From the NCBI RefSeq assembly GCF_003938605.1, contig NZ_RHWX01000004.1:124001-188000 (forward strand): a stretch of DNA of 64,000 nucleotides. The letters run 5' to 3'. Below are positions 18,938-27,624 of the stretch, piece after piece. Made by a program: the position numbers and the translations under genes. The DNA comes from Brevundimonas sp. 357. GTDB taxonomy: Bacteria; Pseudomonadota; Alphaproteobacteria; Caulobacterales; Caulobacteraceae. The notes beneath the pieces are model-generated. The model was given only the letters and a program-made list of their open reading frames with translations, was not told where the DNA came from and made no database searches. Positions within the stretch are counted from its first letter, which is position 1; the number at the start of each line of letters is the position of its first letter.

Positions 18938-20272
18938 ATGTCCGTCAAGGTTCGTTTCGCTCCGTCTCCCACGGGTAAGCTGCACGTCGGCAATGTCCGC
19001 ACGGCTCTGGTGAACTGGCTGTTCGCCAAGGGGCAGGGCGGCGCCTTCGTGCTGCGCATCGACGACACCGACCTCGTCCGTTCGACCCAGGAGTCGGAAG
19101 ACAACATCGAGATCGACCTGAAGTGGCTCGGCCTGACCTGGGACGAACGCTACAACCAGTCCAAGCGGTTCGACCGCTATGAAGAGGCTGCCGCCAAGCT
19201 GAAGGCCGATGGCCGCCTCTACCCCTGCTATGAAACCGCCGACGAGCTGGACCGCCGCCGCAAGGTGCAGCTGTCGCGCGGTCTGCCGCCCATCTATGAC
19301 CGCGCCGCCCTGTCGCTGACCGACGCCGAGAAGGCCGCGCTGGAGGCCGAAGGCCGCCGCCCGCACTGGCGCTTCAAGCTGGAAGGCAAGCGTGTCGCCT
19401 GGGAAGACTTGGCGCGCGGCCACGCCGAGGTGGACACCGCCTCCATGTCAGACCCGGTGCTGATCCGCGAGGACGGCCTGTTCCTCTATACGCTGCCGTC
19501 GGTCGTCGACGACATCGACATGGAGATCACCCACATCATCCGGGGCGAGGACCACGTCACCAACACCGGCGCCCAGATCGAGATCTTCGAGGCGCTGGGG
19601 GCCAAGGTTCCCGGCTTCGCCCATATGCCGCTGCTGGTCGGCGCCGATGGCACGGCTCTGTCCAAGCGACTGGGTTCGCTGGCCATCATGGACATGCGCG
19701 CCGACGGCTATGAGCCGATCGCCATCACCAGCCACCTGGGCAAGATCGGCACCTCGGACAATCTGGAGGTCGCCGCTTCGCTGCAGGATCTGGGCGAGGC
19801 CTTCGCCTTCTCCAAGATGGGCCGTTCGCCCGCCCGCTATGACACGGCCGATCTGGATCGCCTGAACGCCCAGGCGGTGCACGGGATCGACTACGCCGCC
19901 GCCCAGCCGCGCCTGGAAACCCTGGGCGTCGATCTGGGCGAGACCTTCTGGAACACGGTGAAGGGCAACCTCAGCAAGTTCGGCGACGTCGTTGAGATGG
20001 CGAAGATCGTTACGGGGCCGGTGACGCCGGTGATCGAGGACGCCGCCTTCGCCGCCGCGGCTCTGGAACTGCTGCCCGAAACCATCGACGCCGACGCCTG
20101 GTCGGCCTGGACCTCGGCGGTGAAGGACAAGACCGGCGCCAAGGGCAAGGGTCTGTTCATGCCGCTCCGTCTGATCCTGACGGGTCAGGCGCACGGACCG
20201 GACATGGCGGCCATGATCCCGCTGATCGGGCGCGAACGTATGATCCAGCGCCTGAAGGGCGAAACCGCCTGA
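18938..20272 (+). CDS. gltX: Glutamyl-tRNA synthetase
   Basis: About 444 residues. Class I synthetase motifs: RFAPSPTGKLHVGN (HIGH equivalent HVGN near residue 18) and ALSKRLGS (KMSKS equivalent near 240). The length is typical. It charges tRNA-Glu in the cytosol and may also charge tRNA-Gln, since many Alphaproteobacteria use the amidotransferase route and carry two GltX paralogues. Which paralogue this is cannot be settled here. ATG 18938 is chosen because MSVKVRFAPSP is the usual beginning. Confidence 0.95.
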   Translation: MSVKVRFAPSPTGKLHVGNVRTALVNWLFAKGQGGAFVLRIDDTDLVRSTQESEDNIEIDLKWLGLTWDERYNQSKRFDRYEEAAAKLKADGRLYPCYETADELDRRRKVQLSRGLPPIYDRAALSLTDAEKAALEAEGRRPHWRFKLEGKRVAWEDLARGHAEVDTASMSDPVLIREDGLFLYTLPSVVDDIDMEITHIIRGEDHVTNTGAQIEIFEALGAKVPGFAHMPLLVGADGTALSKRLGSLAIMDMRADGYEPIAITSHLGKIGTSDNLEVAASLQDLGEAFAFSKMGRSPARYDTADLDRLNAQAVHGIDYAAAQPRLETLGVDLGETFWNTVKGNLSKFGDVVEMAKIVTGPVTPVIEDAAFAAAALELLPETIDADAWSAWTSAVKDKTGAKGKGLFMPLRLILTGQAHGPDMAAMIPLIGRERMIQRLKGETA

Positions 20273-20294
20273 CGGTCCGCCCAAGGGATAGAAG

Positions 20295-20328
20295 AAAGGC
20301 CGCCCTCGTCATGAAGGCGGCCTTTTTC
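20295..20328 (+). terminator. Rho-independent terminator after gltX
   Basis: AAAGGCCGCC / GGCGGCCTTT stem with an 11-base loop and a T5 tail. Confidence 0.85.
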
Positions 20329-20348
20329 ATTCAGGACTGAAGTCGGGA

Positions 20349-20642
20349 TCAGCCCGCGTTGCAGGCGGCGATTTCTTCTGCGCTCAGGGCCTGGCCCTTG
20401 TAGGAGAAGCTGGTCACCGGGCCGATCTTGGCGACCACGCGACGGCAGGCGCGCGTCGCGGGCTGGTTGGAGCCGCCGGTGGCGGTGCAGGCGTCGCCTT
20501 CGCAGCGCCAGGTGGCGCCGTCGACGATCACGCGGCCGGTCGGGGCCTTGGCGGCGTCAGCCAGGGTGGCGCTGGTGGCCGGGGCCTGGGCGAGGGCAGG
20601 GGCGGCCGCGAACAGGACGGCGGCGGCGAGAAGAGCACGCAT
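20349..20642 (-). CDS. Small secreted protein, CC_3452-like
   Basis: A 97-residue protein with a signal peptide ending ALAQA. The mature part has four cysteines (WRCEGDACTA, RACRRV, ACNAG) that could form two disulfides in the periplasm, and the sentence-like block VDGATWRCEGDACTATGGSNQPATRAC seen in small Caulobacterales and Sphingomonadales proteins of this group. Function unknown. A consensus sigma-70 promoter stands upstream. Confidence 0.75.
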   Translation of the reverse strand: MRALLAAAVLFAAAPALAQAPATSATLADAAKAPTGRVIVDGATWRCEGDACTATGGSNQPATRACRRVVAKIGPVTSFSYKGQALSAEEIAACNAG

Positions 20643-20683
20643 GAACAGTCTCCGATAAGGGTAGGGCGCACGCCCAGCACCGC

Positions 20684-20712
20684 TATAGTCCGTTCTTTTA
20701 GAAAACTGTCAA
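20684..20712 (-). promoter_or_regulatory. Sigma-70-type promoter for the small secreted protein
   Basis: On the minus strand TTGACA (20712-20707), a 17-base spacer and ACTATA (20689-20684). It lies about 40 bases upstream of the start at 20642 with no other gene in between. Confidence 0.7.
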
Positions 20713-20757
20713 TGCGGCTTTCTGTCGAGGGATCGGCGGTTACTGACCTACGTTTAC

Positions 20758-21363
20758 TTACCGACGATCATGTTTCAAGTGGGGCGTGTCCTGAGCTGAT
20801 TTCATGGCTTCGATCGCGCCTTCGACGGAATCGACGCTGACATAGGCCTCCAGGAAGCTGGGCGGGGTCATGCCCTTGGCCACCGTATGCTCGATCAGGG
20901 TGAAGAAGCCGTCCCAGAAACCATCCAGATTCAAGAAGATGACCGGCTTGGCGTGCAGGTCCAACCGTTTCCACGACAGCAGTTCGACCACTTCCTCCAG
21001 GGTGCCGACGCCGCCCGGGGCGACGACGAAGACGTCGGATTCGTCGTACATCAGTTGTTTGCGTTCGTGCATGGAGGTGACGACGATCGTCTCCACATCG
21101 TCGAACAGGCGCTCGCGGCTGCGCAGGAAGGCGGGCATGATGCCGACGACGCGACCGCCGGCTTCATGCGCTGCGCGAGCCGAGGCGCCCATAAGGCCCA
21201 CGCCGCCGCCGCCATAGACGAAGCGCCAGCCCGCCTCGGCCGTCGCCTTGCCGAATTCCGCGGCAGCCTGGATGTAGCGCGGGTCGGTTCCGTCAGACGA
21301 GCCGCAGAACAGGCAGACGGATTGGCCTTCGAAGGGGGCGATGTTGACGGAGGGCAAGGACAT
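20758..21363 (-). CDS. LOG-family protein (TIGR00730, cytokinin riboside 5'-monophosphate phosphoribohydrolase type)
   Basis: About 201 residues. A Rossmann-like fold with VCLFCGSSDG, VYGGGGVGLMG and the hallmark PGGVGTLEE (116-124) identifies the LOG/YgdH group, which cleaves the N-glycosidic bond of nucleoside monophosphates. In bacteria the real substrate is often AMP or unknown. The start at 21363 (MSLPSVN) is chosen because the fold begins right after it; the longer reading frame to 21621 runs antisense into the divergent lipoprotein gene and looks non-coding. Confidence 0.85.
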   Translation of the reverse strand: MSLPSVNIAPFEGQSVCLFCGSSDGTDPRYIQAAAEFGKATAEAGWRFVYGGGGVGLMGASARAAHEAGGRVVGIMPAFLRSRERLFDDVETIVVTSMHERKQLMYDESDVFVVAPGGVGTLEEVVELLSWKRLDLHAKPVIFLNLDGFWDGFFTLIEHTVAKGMTPPSFLEAYVSVDSVEGAIEAMKSAQDTPHLKHDRR

Positions 21364-21474
21364 GGAGTGTTTGACGACCTTCACGATTAGAGCGCCAGCA
21401 CTAACCGGCTGGCCTGTATGACGCCACAACCTATAGTGACGCGCGGCAGGATGGAACGAGCGAAGGAGGGCGGG

Positions 21475-22269
21475 ATGAAGGCGAAAGCGACGGGACTGCA
21501 GGGTTTGGGCCTGGGGCTGGCCGCGTGTCTCGGTCTTGTCGCCGCCGGCTGCGGCGCGCCTTCGTCGGTGCAAGAAGAACCGACCGAAACCGAGCAGGAA
21601 AGCTGGGCCGCTGCTCCGCATATCGACAGGGTAACGACACAGAGGTCTGGCTTTCTGATCAGCGGTCAGGCGCCGCCCGGTTCACGGGTGGTCCTGAGCA
21701 GCGCTGTTGGCGCCGCCATGGCTGCGGGCGCGGATGCGAGAGGACGCTTTGAACTGCCTGTGGGGGCGGAGGCGGTTGGTTATGTTCTGACGCCGGAAAT
21801 CCAGATCGGCCAGACGCCTGTCCCGGGGGCTGAACGGCTTCTGCTGGCGGGGGAGGGCGCCGTGGTCGGGGCCTTGCTGATTGATGGCGGAGCGAGCCGT
21901 CGATTGACGGAAGGCCCCAGCCTGGACGCGGTCGACGGCGACGGGCGCGGACTGCTGCTTTCGGGACGGTCTGACCCTGGGCGAAGAATCGAAGTGCGTA
22001 GCGAAGGCGAAACGGTCGTCGCCGTGGCGGATGAGGCTGGTTTCTGGGTTGCACCGCTGTCACGTGTCAGCGACCGCGAAGCGCATATCGAAGTGGGTGA
22101 TGATCGTTACATTTACCCAGGGCCGGGACCGGCGACAGGGCGCGCCGAACGTGCAGCGCAGGGCTGGCGGGTCACGCGCGTGCTCTCGGGCGCAGCGCGA
22201 CAGACGAGCTGGTTTCCGGACACGACCAAGGCGGCTCCGCTGACAGAAACGTCGTTAACGCCGCATTAA
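21475..22269 (+). CDS. Putative lipoprotein with Ig-like/carboxypeptidase-regulatory-like repeats
   Basis: About 264 residues. The start MKAKATG follows GAAGGAGGG, a strong ribosome site, and the signal peptide ends in the lipobox VAAGC. Two similar modules can be seen: FLISGQAPPGSRVVLSS with DARGRFELPV, and LLLSGRSDPGRRIEVRS with DEAGFWVAPL. These look like beta-sandwich repeats of the Ig-like kind. No enzyme motif is present. Probably an envelope-anchored structural protein; exact role unknown. Confidence 0.7.
   Translation: MKAKATGLQGLGLGLAACLGLVAAGCGAPSSVQEEPTETEQESWAAAPHIDRVTTQRSGFLISGQAPPGSRVVLSSAVGAAMAAGADARGRFELPVGAEAVGYVLTPEIQIGQTPVPGAERLLLAGEGAVVGALLIDGGASRRLTEGPSLDAVDGDGRGLLLSGRSDPGRRIEVRSEGETVVAVADEAGFWVAPLSRVSDREAHIEVGDDRYIYPGPGPATGRAERAAQGWRVTRVLSGAARQTSWFPDTTKAAPLTETSLTPH
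22255..22269 (+). promoter_or_regulatory. Perfect TTAA-N7-TTAA (CtrA-type) site
   Basis: TTAA-CGCCGCA-TTAA, followed by CC, overlaps the stop codon of the lipoprotein gene. It matches the CtrA half-site spacing exactly. The only downstream sequence on this strand before the terminator at 22336 is non-coding. Confidence 0.5.
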
Positions 22270-22335
22270 CCAAGCTGGGTGATCTACGGAGCGTCTTCTT
22301 TTTGTGAGGACACCCACCATCACCGAATGACTTCA

Positions 22336-22366
22336 AGCCCGGCGCCTGGCGTCGGGCTCTCTTTTT
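22336..22366 (+). terminator. Rho-independent terminator before the tetR-like gene
   Basis: AGCCCGGCG / CGTCGGGCT stem (one G-T pair) with a five-base loop, then CTCTTTTT. Confidence 0.8.
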
Positions 22367-22369
22367 CGG

Positions 22370-22990
22370 TCATGTGCGCGGGTGCATGGTCAAGAAGGCC
22401 GGCAGGAGGCTGGCCACGACCTGACGGCTGGCTCCATCGGATTGGCCCAGCATCTCGCGCAGCGGATCGCCGATCAGCGCCTCGCCGAACGCGCTCAATG
22501 CGATGAAGAGCACGGCCGAACCAATGGTCTCGTCCGCCTGTTCGCCGCTGAGGCCGATCTTTTCCTTGATGGCCATGACCAGATTCTGAACCGCTTCACG
22601 CACGGGCTCCAAGTGCGACAGGTCGCCGGACAGGGCGATCCACGCGGCCAGTCGTCCAGCGCCGCCAGTCGAGAAGGCGTCGAAAACGGCGTTGATGAGT
22701 TCAAGCGGCGCGCCTTCGTCGGTTCGCAAGCGAGCGACGGCGGCGTCCAGTGCGTCGCTGAGGTCCGCCACCATCGAGCCCATGAGCGCTGATTGAAGGC
22801 CTGCAGCTGAACCGAAGTGGTGGATCAGGTTCGCATGGGTGACGCCGATCTCTCCCGCAACAGCCGCCAAGGTCACGGCGTTTGGTCCCCCTGACAACAA
22901 AAGATCACGGGCTGAGGCCAGGGCTTCGCGTCGCGCTTCTTCGGGAGAGCGCCGTCTGCGACGAGGTTTGTCGGCGATTTTAATTGACAT
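22370..22990 (-). CDS. TetR/AcrR-family regulator of the lipid-degradation operon
   Basis: About 206 residues. The DNA-binding domain is clear: basic N-terminus, GGPNAVTLAAVAGEIGVTHANLIHHFGSAAGLQSALM. The C-terminal ligand domain is helical and variable. It is divergent from the coq4-fadE-fabG-maoC-thiolase-fadD operon and probably represses it until an acyl-CoA or related ligand binds. An alternative start five codons upstream (23005) exists; 22990 is preferred because the operator would otherwise lie inside the coding region. Confidence 0.85.
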   Translation of the reverse strand: MSIKIADKPRRRRRSPEEARREALASARDLLLSGGPNAVTLAAVAGEIGVTHANLIHHFGSAAGLQSALMGSMVADLSDALDAAVARLRTDEGAPLELINAVFDAFSTGGAGRLAAWIALSGDLSHLEPVREAVQNLVMAIKEKIGLSGEQADETIGSAVLFIALSAFGEALIGDPLREMLGQSDGASRQVVASLLPAFLTMHPRT

Positions 22991-23003
22991 TTGTGTAAAT
23001 GAC
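22986..23003. promoter_or_regulatory. TetR operator and -35 element in the divergent region
   Basis: GACATTT-GTGT-AAATGAC is an inverted repeat with one mismatch, with TTGACA at 22984-22989 forming its left edge toward the coq4-fadE operon. The site is within 70 bases of both start codons. Confidence 0.6.
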
Positions 23004-23052
23004 ATCCATGTAGATAACGTGTCTTACGAGTCGTCCAAGGAGACTGCAAGCC

Positions 23053-23838
23053 ATGGTCGCGACAGCGCTTGATGATAATGCTGGCATATTCGGCGTTCGC
23101 GAACCCTCTCGTACGCTAACCCGTCGAGTTCAGCCCATCCGCGCCGCCCGCGCCATACGGCGACTGGTGGCGGACAAGGATGATACCGAACAGGTGTTCG
23201 AAATCATGAACGCCTTGGCGGGGCGATCTGTTGACTGGGGTTACGCCAAGTTGATGAGCACGTCAGAGGGCGGGCTTCAGGCCTATCGGCGGCAGGAATT
23301 GGCAGACCGTCTTCAGGACCGGGACTGGCTGAAGGCGCTCCCAGCGGGCAGCGTCGGCGCTGCGTATCTGGATTTCGTCGTGGCTCAAGACCTGTCCGCC
23401 TATGGACTGGCGGATGAAAGCCGCAAAGTGGCGGACAGTGAGATCGAAGCCGCCCATCCGCGCGCCTGGTACGCGCGTCGTCTGCGTGACGTGCACGATA
23501 TCTGGCACGTTCTGACCGGCTATCGGACTGACGCCTTGGGTGAAGCCTGCGTGGTGGCTTTTTCACTGCCGCAGACTCGCAGTTCAGGATTTGGCCTGAT
23601 TGCGGCGGCGATCGCCGTGCAGTTCGCGCGCGCTCGCACCGGCTATCCTTGCGCCCGCGCGGTGTTCAGGGCGTGGCGCGACGGACGTCGTGCAGCTTGG
23701 CTGCCGGGGCAGGATTACGAGGCCTTGCTGGCTGAACCGCTGGACCAGGCGCGTCGCCGCCTGCGCATCTCTACGCCTTACATCTATGAGCGCGTGCCGC
23801 GCGACGTCTGCAACGCCTACCTGGGCGGCAAGGGCTGA
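23053..23838 (+). CDS. Coq4-family protein
   Basis: A 261-residue protein. The Coq4 metal motif HDxxH-x11-E is intact: HDIWH at 148-152 and Glu164. Coq4 in mitochondria carries out oxidative decarboxylation of the C1 position during ubiquinone synthesis and holds the Coq complex together. Here the gene heads a beta-oxidation operon, so it may tune quinone supply for the acyl-CoA dehydrogenase electron chain, or it may act on another prenyl lipid; both are inference. ATG 23053 follows CAAGGAGACTG, a good ribosome site. The stop is 101 bases before fadE. Confidence 0.85.
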   Translation: MVATALDDNAGIFGVREPSRTLTRRVQPIRAARAIRRLVADKDDTEQVFEIMNALAGRSVDWGYAKLMSTSEGGLQAYRRQELADRLQDRDWLKALPAGSVGAAYLDFVVAQDLSAYGLADESRKVADSEIEAAHPRAWYARRLRDVHDIWHVLTGYRTDALGEACVVAFSLPQTRSSGFGLIAAAIAVQFARARTGYPCARAVFRAWRDGRRAAWLPGQDYEALLAEPLDQARRRLRISTPYIYERVPRDVCNAYLGGKG

Positions 23839-23939
23839 AAGACTGCGTTCGGGGAGCGTGGTCGGGGCGGCCGCGTTTCCTCGAAAGTAGTGAACTGAAG
23901 AGCGCCTGCGCGACGTGGTTCGCAGGGAGGGATGACATC

Positions 23940-26294
23940 ATGTTGATAGGGATCACGGTCGCCACTGTCGTGGCGGTCTTTATGACCCTGGTCTTCGCAC
24001 CTGTACGCAGAAGCTTGTTGTCGCGCCCGGCGATGGGGGCCTTTCGTCGCATCATGCCGCGCATGAGCGCAACCGAGCAGGCGGCGATCGAGTCCGGCAA
24101 CGTCTGGTGGGACGCGGAGTTGTTCTCCGGCCGGCCGGATTGGAAGCGGCTGCTGGCGACGCCTGCGCCGCGACTGACTGACGACGAGCAGGCTTTCCTC
24201 GACGTCGAGACCGAAAGACTGTGCGATCTGTCCAGCGATTGGGACAGTACGTCGGTGTGGCAGGATTTGCCGCCCGACGCCTGGACCTATGCACGGGAGA
24301 AGGGCTTCCTGGGCATGATCATTCCCGAGGCTTACGGCGGTCTGGGCTTCTCGGCTTATGCGCACAGCCAGGTGATCCAGAAGCTATCGACGCGTTGCTC
24401 GGCGGCGGCGGTGTCCGTGATGGTGCCCAATTCCCTGGGGCCGGCTGAACTGCTGCTTCACTACGGCACGGAAGAACAGAAGAGTTATTATCTGCCGCGC
24501 CTGGCGCGCGGTGACGAGATTCCGTGCTTCGCCCTGACCAACCCGTTTGCAGGCTCCGACGCCGCCTCGATCACCGACACGGGCGTGGTCTGCAAGGCTA
24601 TGTGGGAGGGACGCGAGACCCTGGGTTTCCGCATCACCTGGCGAAAACGTTACATCACCCTGGCCCCCATCGCGACGGTGATCGGTCTAGCCTTCCGCGC
24701 GGTCGATCCGGACGGGCTGCTGGGCGAAGGCGAGGAGCCGGGGATTACCTGCGTGCTGATCCCGCGCGAGCATCCGGGGGTGCGGATCGGGCGTCGTCAC
24801 TGGCCGTTGAACGCCGTCTTCCAGAATGGGCCGATCGAGGGTGACGATGTCTTCGTGCCGATGGAGATGGTCATCGGCGGGCGCAAACAGGTCGGCAACG
24901 GATGGCGGATGCTGATGGAGTGTCTAGCGGCGGGTCGCGCCATCTCCCTGCCGTCCTCGAACGTAGGAATGTCCAAGCTGGCCGTCGGCATGGTCGGCGC
25001 CTATGTCGCCATTCGACGCCAGTTCAACCAGCCGATCGGCGCCTTCGAGGGCGTGCAGGAGGCCCTGGCCCGGATGGCTGGACACCTCTACGCTACGGAT
25101 GCCGTGCGGCGGCTGGCCGCGACTGCGCTGGACCAGGGCGAGAAGCCCTCGGTCGTCTCGGCCATCGCCAAATACCACGTGACTGAACGCGCCCGGATCA
25201 TCGTCAATGACGGTATGGACGTGATCGGCGGCAAGGGCGTCTGCATGGGGCCGAGCAACTTCCTGGCTCGCGCTTATCAGCAGATCCCGATCGCTATTAC
25301 GGTCGAGGGCGCGAATATCATGACTCGCACCCTGATCATCTACGGCCAGGGCGCGATTCGCTGTCATCCTTACGTCCTGCCGTTGATGCGGACAGCCGAG
25401 GCGCAGGATCTGAAGGCCTTCGACCGAAACCTCTTCGGTTATGTGGGCTTTGTACTTGGCACTATGGCGCGCGCGGTCGGGTTCAGCCTCACGGGCGGAG
25501 CACTGATCTCGGCGCCGGGCGACGCAGCGCCGGAGCTTAGGCGCTACTATAAGCAGGCAGTGCGGCTTTCGACTCTGCTGGCGCTGGCGTCGGATATCTC
25601 GATGGCTACGGTCGGTGGCGCGCTGAAGCGCAAGGGCGCGCTGACCGGACGGCTGGGCGATATCCTATCCCAGCTCTTCATCCTGTCGTCCACGTTGAAG
25701 CGGTTTGAGGACGAAGGGCGTCCGGCGGAAGATCTGCCCTTTGTGCATTGGGCGGCACAGGATGCGCTGAACCGTGCGGCGACCGCGTGGCGGGAACTGC
25801 TGACCAATCACCCGAGCCGAGGCGCGGCCCTGTTCCTGAAATTGGCGGGGACGCCGTTCGGTCTGAAGGCGCCGACGCCCGGCGACGCCTGTGCGGCCGA
25901 GGTTGCGGGATTGATACAGCGCCACGGCCCCGCGAGGGATCGTCTGGTGGCCGGATCGTGGAGCGCCAGTCTGGAGGTCGATCCCATCGCCGCCGTTCTG
26001 GTCGCCTTCGACCTGTACCCGCAAGTGGAGGCTGTGGAGGCGCGGCTGAAACCGGCGATCAAGGGCGGGCGCTTGTCGCGTGCGCCGCAGGATCTGACCC
26101 AACTGGACGCCTGGGCGAGCGAGGCCCAGGCGCAAGGCCTGATCGACGCCGAGGAAAAGGCTCTGATCGCGCGCTACGCCGAGGTCGCGACCCAGGCGAT
26201 TCAGGTCGATGATTTCCCACAGGACTTCGGCCTGGCTGAAGGTTTGGCGCGGCGCGAGGCGGCATTGGCTGGCAAGGGGCGCAAGGCCGCCTGA
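23940..26294 (+). CDS. fadE: Acyl-CoA dehydrogenase, FadE type with DUF1974
   Basis: A 784-residue protein, the long FadE form. An N-terminal hydrophobic segment (IGITVATVVAVFMTLVFA) anchors it to the membrane. The ACAD core runs from about residue 90 to 500 (YGGLGFSAYAHSQVIQKL, GDEIPCFALTNPFAGSDAAS, DGMDVIGGKGVCMGPSNFLAR) and a DUF1974-like C-terminal region follows. It introduces the first double bond in acyl-CoA and sends electrons to ETF and the quinone pool. GGGAGGATGACATC precedes the ATG. The stop shares one base (TGATG) with the next start. Confidence 0.92.
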   Translation: MLIGITVATVVAVFMTLVFAPVRRSLLSRPAMGAFRRIMPRMSATEQAAIESGNVWWDAELFSGRPDWKRLLATPAPRLTDDEQAFLDVETERLCDLSSDWDSTSVWQDLPPDAWTYAREKGFLGMIIPEAYGGLGFSAYAHSQVIQKLSTRCSAAAVSVMVPNSLGPAELLLHYGTEEQKSYYLPRLARGDEIPCFALTNPFAGSDAASITDTGVVCKAMWEGRETLGFRITWRKRYITLAPIATVIGLAFRAVDPDGLLGEGEEPGITCVLIPREHPGVRIGRRHWPLNAVFQNGPIEGDDVFVPMEMVIGGRKQVGNGWRMLMECLAAGRAISLPSSNVGMSKLAVGMVGAYVAIRRQFNQPIGAFEGVQEALARMAGHLYATDAVRRLAATALDQGEKPSVVSAIAKYHVTERARIIVNDGMDVIGGKGVCMGPSNFLARAYQQIPIAITVEGANIMTRTLIIYGQGAIRCHPYVLPLMRTAEAQDLKAFDRNLFGYVGFVLGTMARAVGFSLTGGALISAPGDAAPELRRYYKQAVRLSTLLALASDISMATVGGALKRKGALTGRLGDILSQLFILSSTLKRFEDEGRPAEDLPFVHWAAQDALNRAATAWRELLTNHPSRGAALFLKLAGTPFGLKAPTPGDACAAEVAGLIQRHGPARDRLVAGSWSASLEVDPIAAVLVAFDLYPQVEAVEARLKPAIKGGRLSRAPQDLTQLDAWASEAQAQGLIDAEEKALIARYAEVATQAIQVDDFPQDFGLAEGLARREAALAGKGRKAA

Positions 26295-27604
26295 TGTCGG
26301 ACCGCTACCTGGACTTCGCCAACAGCGGGATAGGCGGATGGCTGACGGGAGCGCTGGGCCTGCCGCGTCCTTTGCCGCTGCGTCGTCGAGTAGAGGGCGG
26401 CGCGACACCCGTGGGGCCGTTGCTGCTGGGCGGGAGCATGCGTCTGTCGTCGCTATCGCACCGACTGGCCGAGCGGTGGGGCGTCGAGCTTCACGCGGCA
26501 GCTAGAGAAGATGAGCGCTACGGCGGACTGATCTTCGACGCTTCAGACATCGCTGATATGGCAGGCGCGGCGGATCTCTATCGTTTTTTCCATGAAACGG
26601 TGCGCCGACTTGGGCCTTGCGGACGCATGGTGGTGATCGGCCGCCCCCCTGAAAGCATGGTCGATGCCGAAGGCGAGGCTGTGCAACGCGGGCTGGAAGG
26701 CTTCGTCCGATCGTTGGCCAAGGAAGCGCGTGATGGCGTGACCGCGCAGTTGCTGCGGATCGCGCCGGGTGCGGAAGAGGCGGCGTCGTCCAGCCTGGGC
26801 TTCTTCCTGTCGCCGCGTTCGGCCTATGTCTCTGGACAGGTGGTGGCGATCGGGGCGGCGGCCCCTGTCCAGATGTTCGCCGAGCGAAGACGCGTTCTGA
26901 TCACCGGCGCGTCACGTGGGATCGGCGAGGCCATGGTGCGGTTGTTTACGACCGAAGGCTATGCCGTGACGGCGCTCGATGCGCCGGAAGCAGAGACTGA
27001 CCTACGTGCGCTGGTCATCCAGATCGGCGCTGAGGCGCTGAGCCTCGACATCACTGCGGTCGATGCGGTGGAGCGATTGATCCATTCCGCGCGGACCGCG
27101 GGCGGATATGACGCCGTGATCCACAACGCCGGAATCACGCGCGACCGCACCCTGGCGCGGATGTCCGAGGCCGAGTGGGACGGCGTCATGGCGGTCAATC
27201 TTGGCGCGCCCCTGGCTTTGACGCGGGCGTTGCTGGGGGCTGGGCTGGTCCGGCCAAACGGGCGGATCGTGGCGGTGTCCTCGCTCAGCGGTATTGCGGG
27301 GAACAAGGGCCAAGCCAACTACGCCTTGTCTAAGGCGGGCTGGATCGGCGCGGTGCGGCGTCTGGCGGTCGAGGCGGGCGCCGGGATCACCATCAACGCC
27401 GTCGCGCCGGGTTTCATCGAGACCCGCATGACGGCCTCCATCCCCTTCGCCATTCGCGAGGCGGGACGGCGAATGAATAGCCTGGGACAGGGCGGCCAGC
27501 CGGTCGACGTGGCTGAGACTGCACTGTGGCTGGCTGAACCGGACAACGGCGGGGTGAATGGGGCCGTGGTTCGTGTCTGCGGTCAGAGCTTGCTGGGGGC
27601 CTGA
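26294..27604 (+). CDS. Two-domain (high-molecular-weight) FabG4-like 3-oxoacyl reductase/dehydrogenase
   Basis: A 436-residue protein, nearly twice normal FabG length. Residues 1-190 form a degenerate Rossmann-like domain. Residues 198-436 are an SDR domain with TGASRGIG (204-211), HNAGITRD, and the catalytic Ser-Tyr-Lys within VSSLSGIAGNKGQANYALSK. This matches mycobacterial FabG4, which oxidises (R)-3-hydroxyacyl-CoA or reduces 3-oxoacyl-CoA with NAD(H). Next to MaoC hydratase and thiolase it would supply the dehydrogenase step of beta-oxidation. Confidence 0.85.
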   Translation: MSDRYLDFANSGIGGWLTGALGLPRPLPLRRRVEGGATPVGPLLLGGSMRLSSLSHRLAERWGVELHAAAREDERYGGLIFDASDIADMAGAADLYRFFHETVRRLGPCGRMVVIGRPPESMVDAEGEAVQRGLEGFVRSLAKEARDGVTAQLLRIAPGAEEAASSSLGFFLSPRSAYVSGQVVAIGAAAPVQMFAERRRVLITGASRGIGEAMVRLFTTEGYAVTALDAPEAETDLRALVIQIGAEALSLDITAVDAVERLIHSARTAGGYDAVIHNAGITRDRTLARMSEAEWDGVMAVNLGAPLALTRALLGAGLVRPNGRIVAVSSLSGIAGNKGQANYALSKAGWIGAVRRLAVEAGAGITINAVAPGFIETRMTASIPFAIREAGRRMNSLGQGGQPVDVAETALWLAEPDNGGVNGAVVRVCGQSLLGA

Positions 27605-27624
27605 CGAATGCGGCGGATGGAAAG

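Noticed and set aside
18787..18978. 63-codon ORF before gltX
   Set aside because: It overlaps the gltX start, begins with GTG without a ribosome site and resembles no family.
21364..21621. 86-codon extension of the LOG-family protein
   Set aside because: It would overlap the divergent lipoprotein gene and its signal peptide; the fold starts at MSLPSVN.
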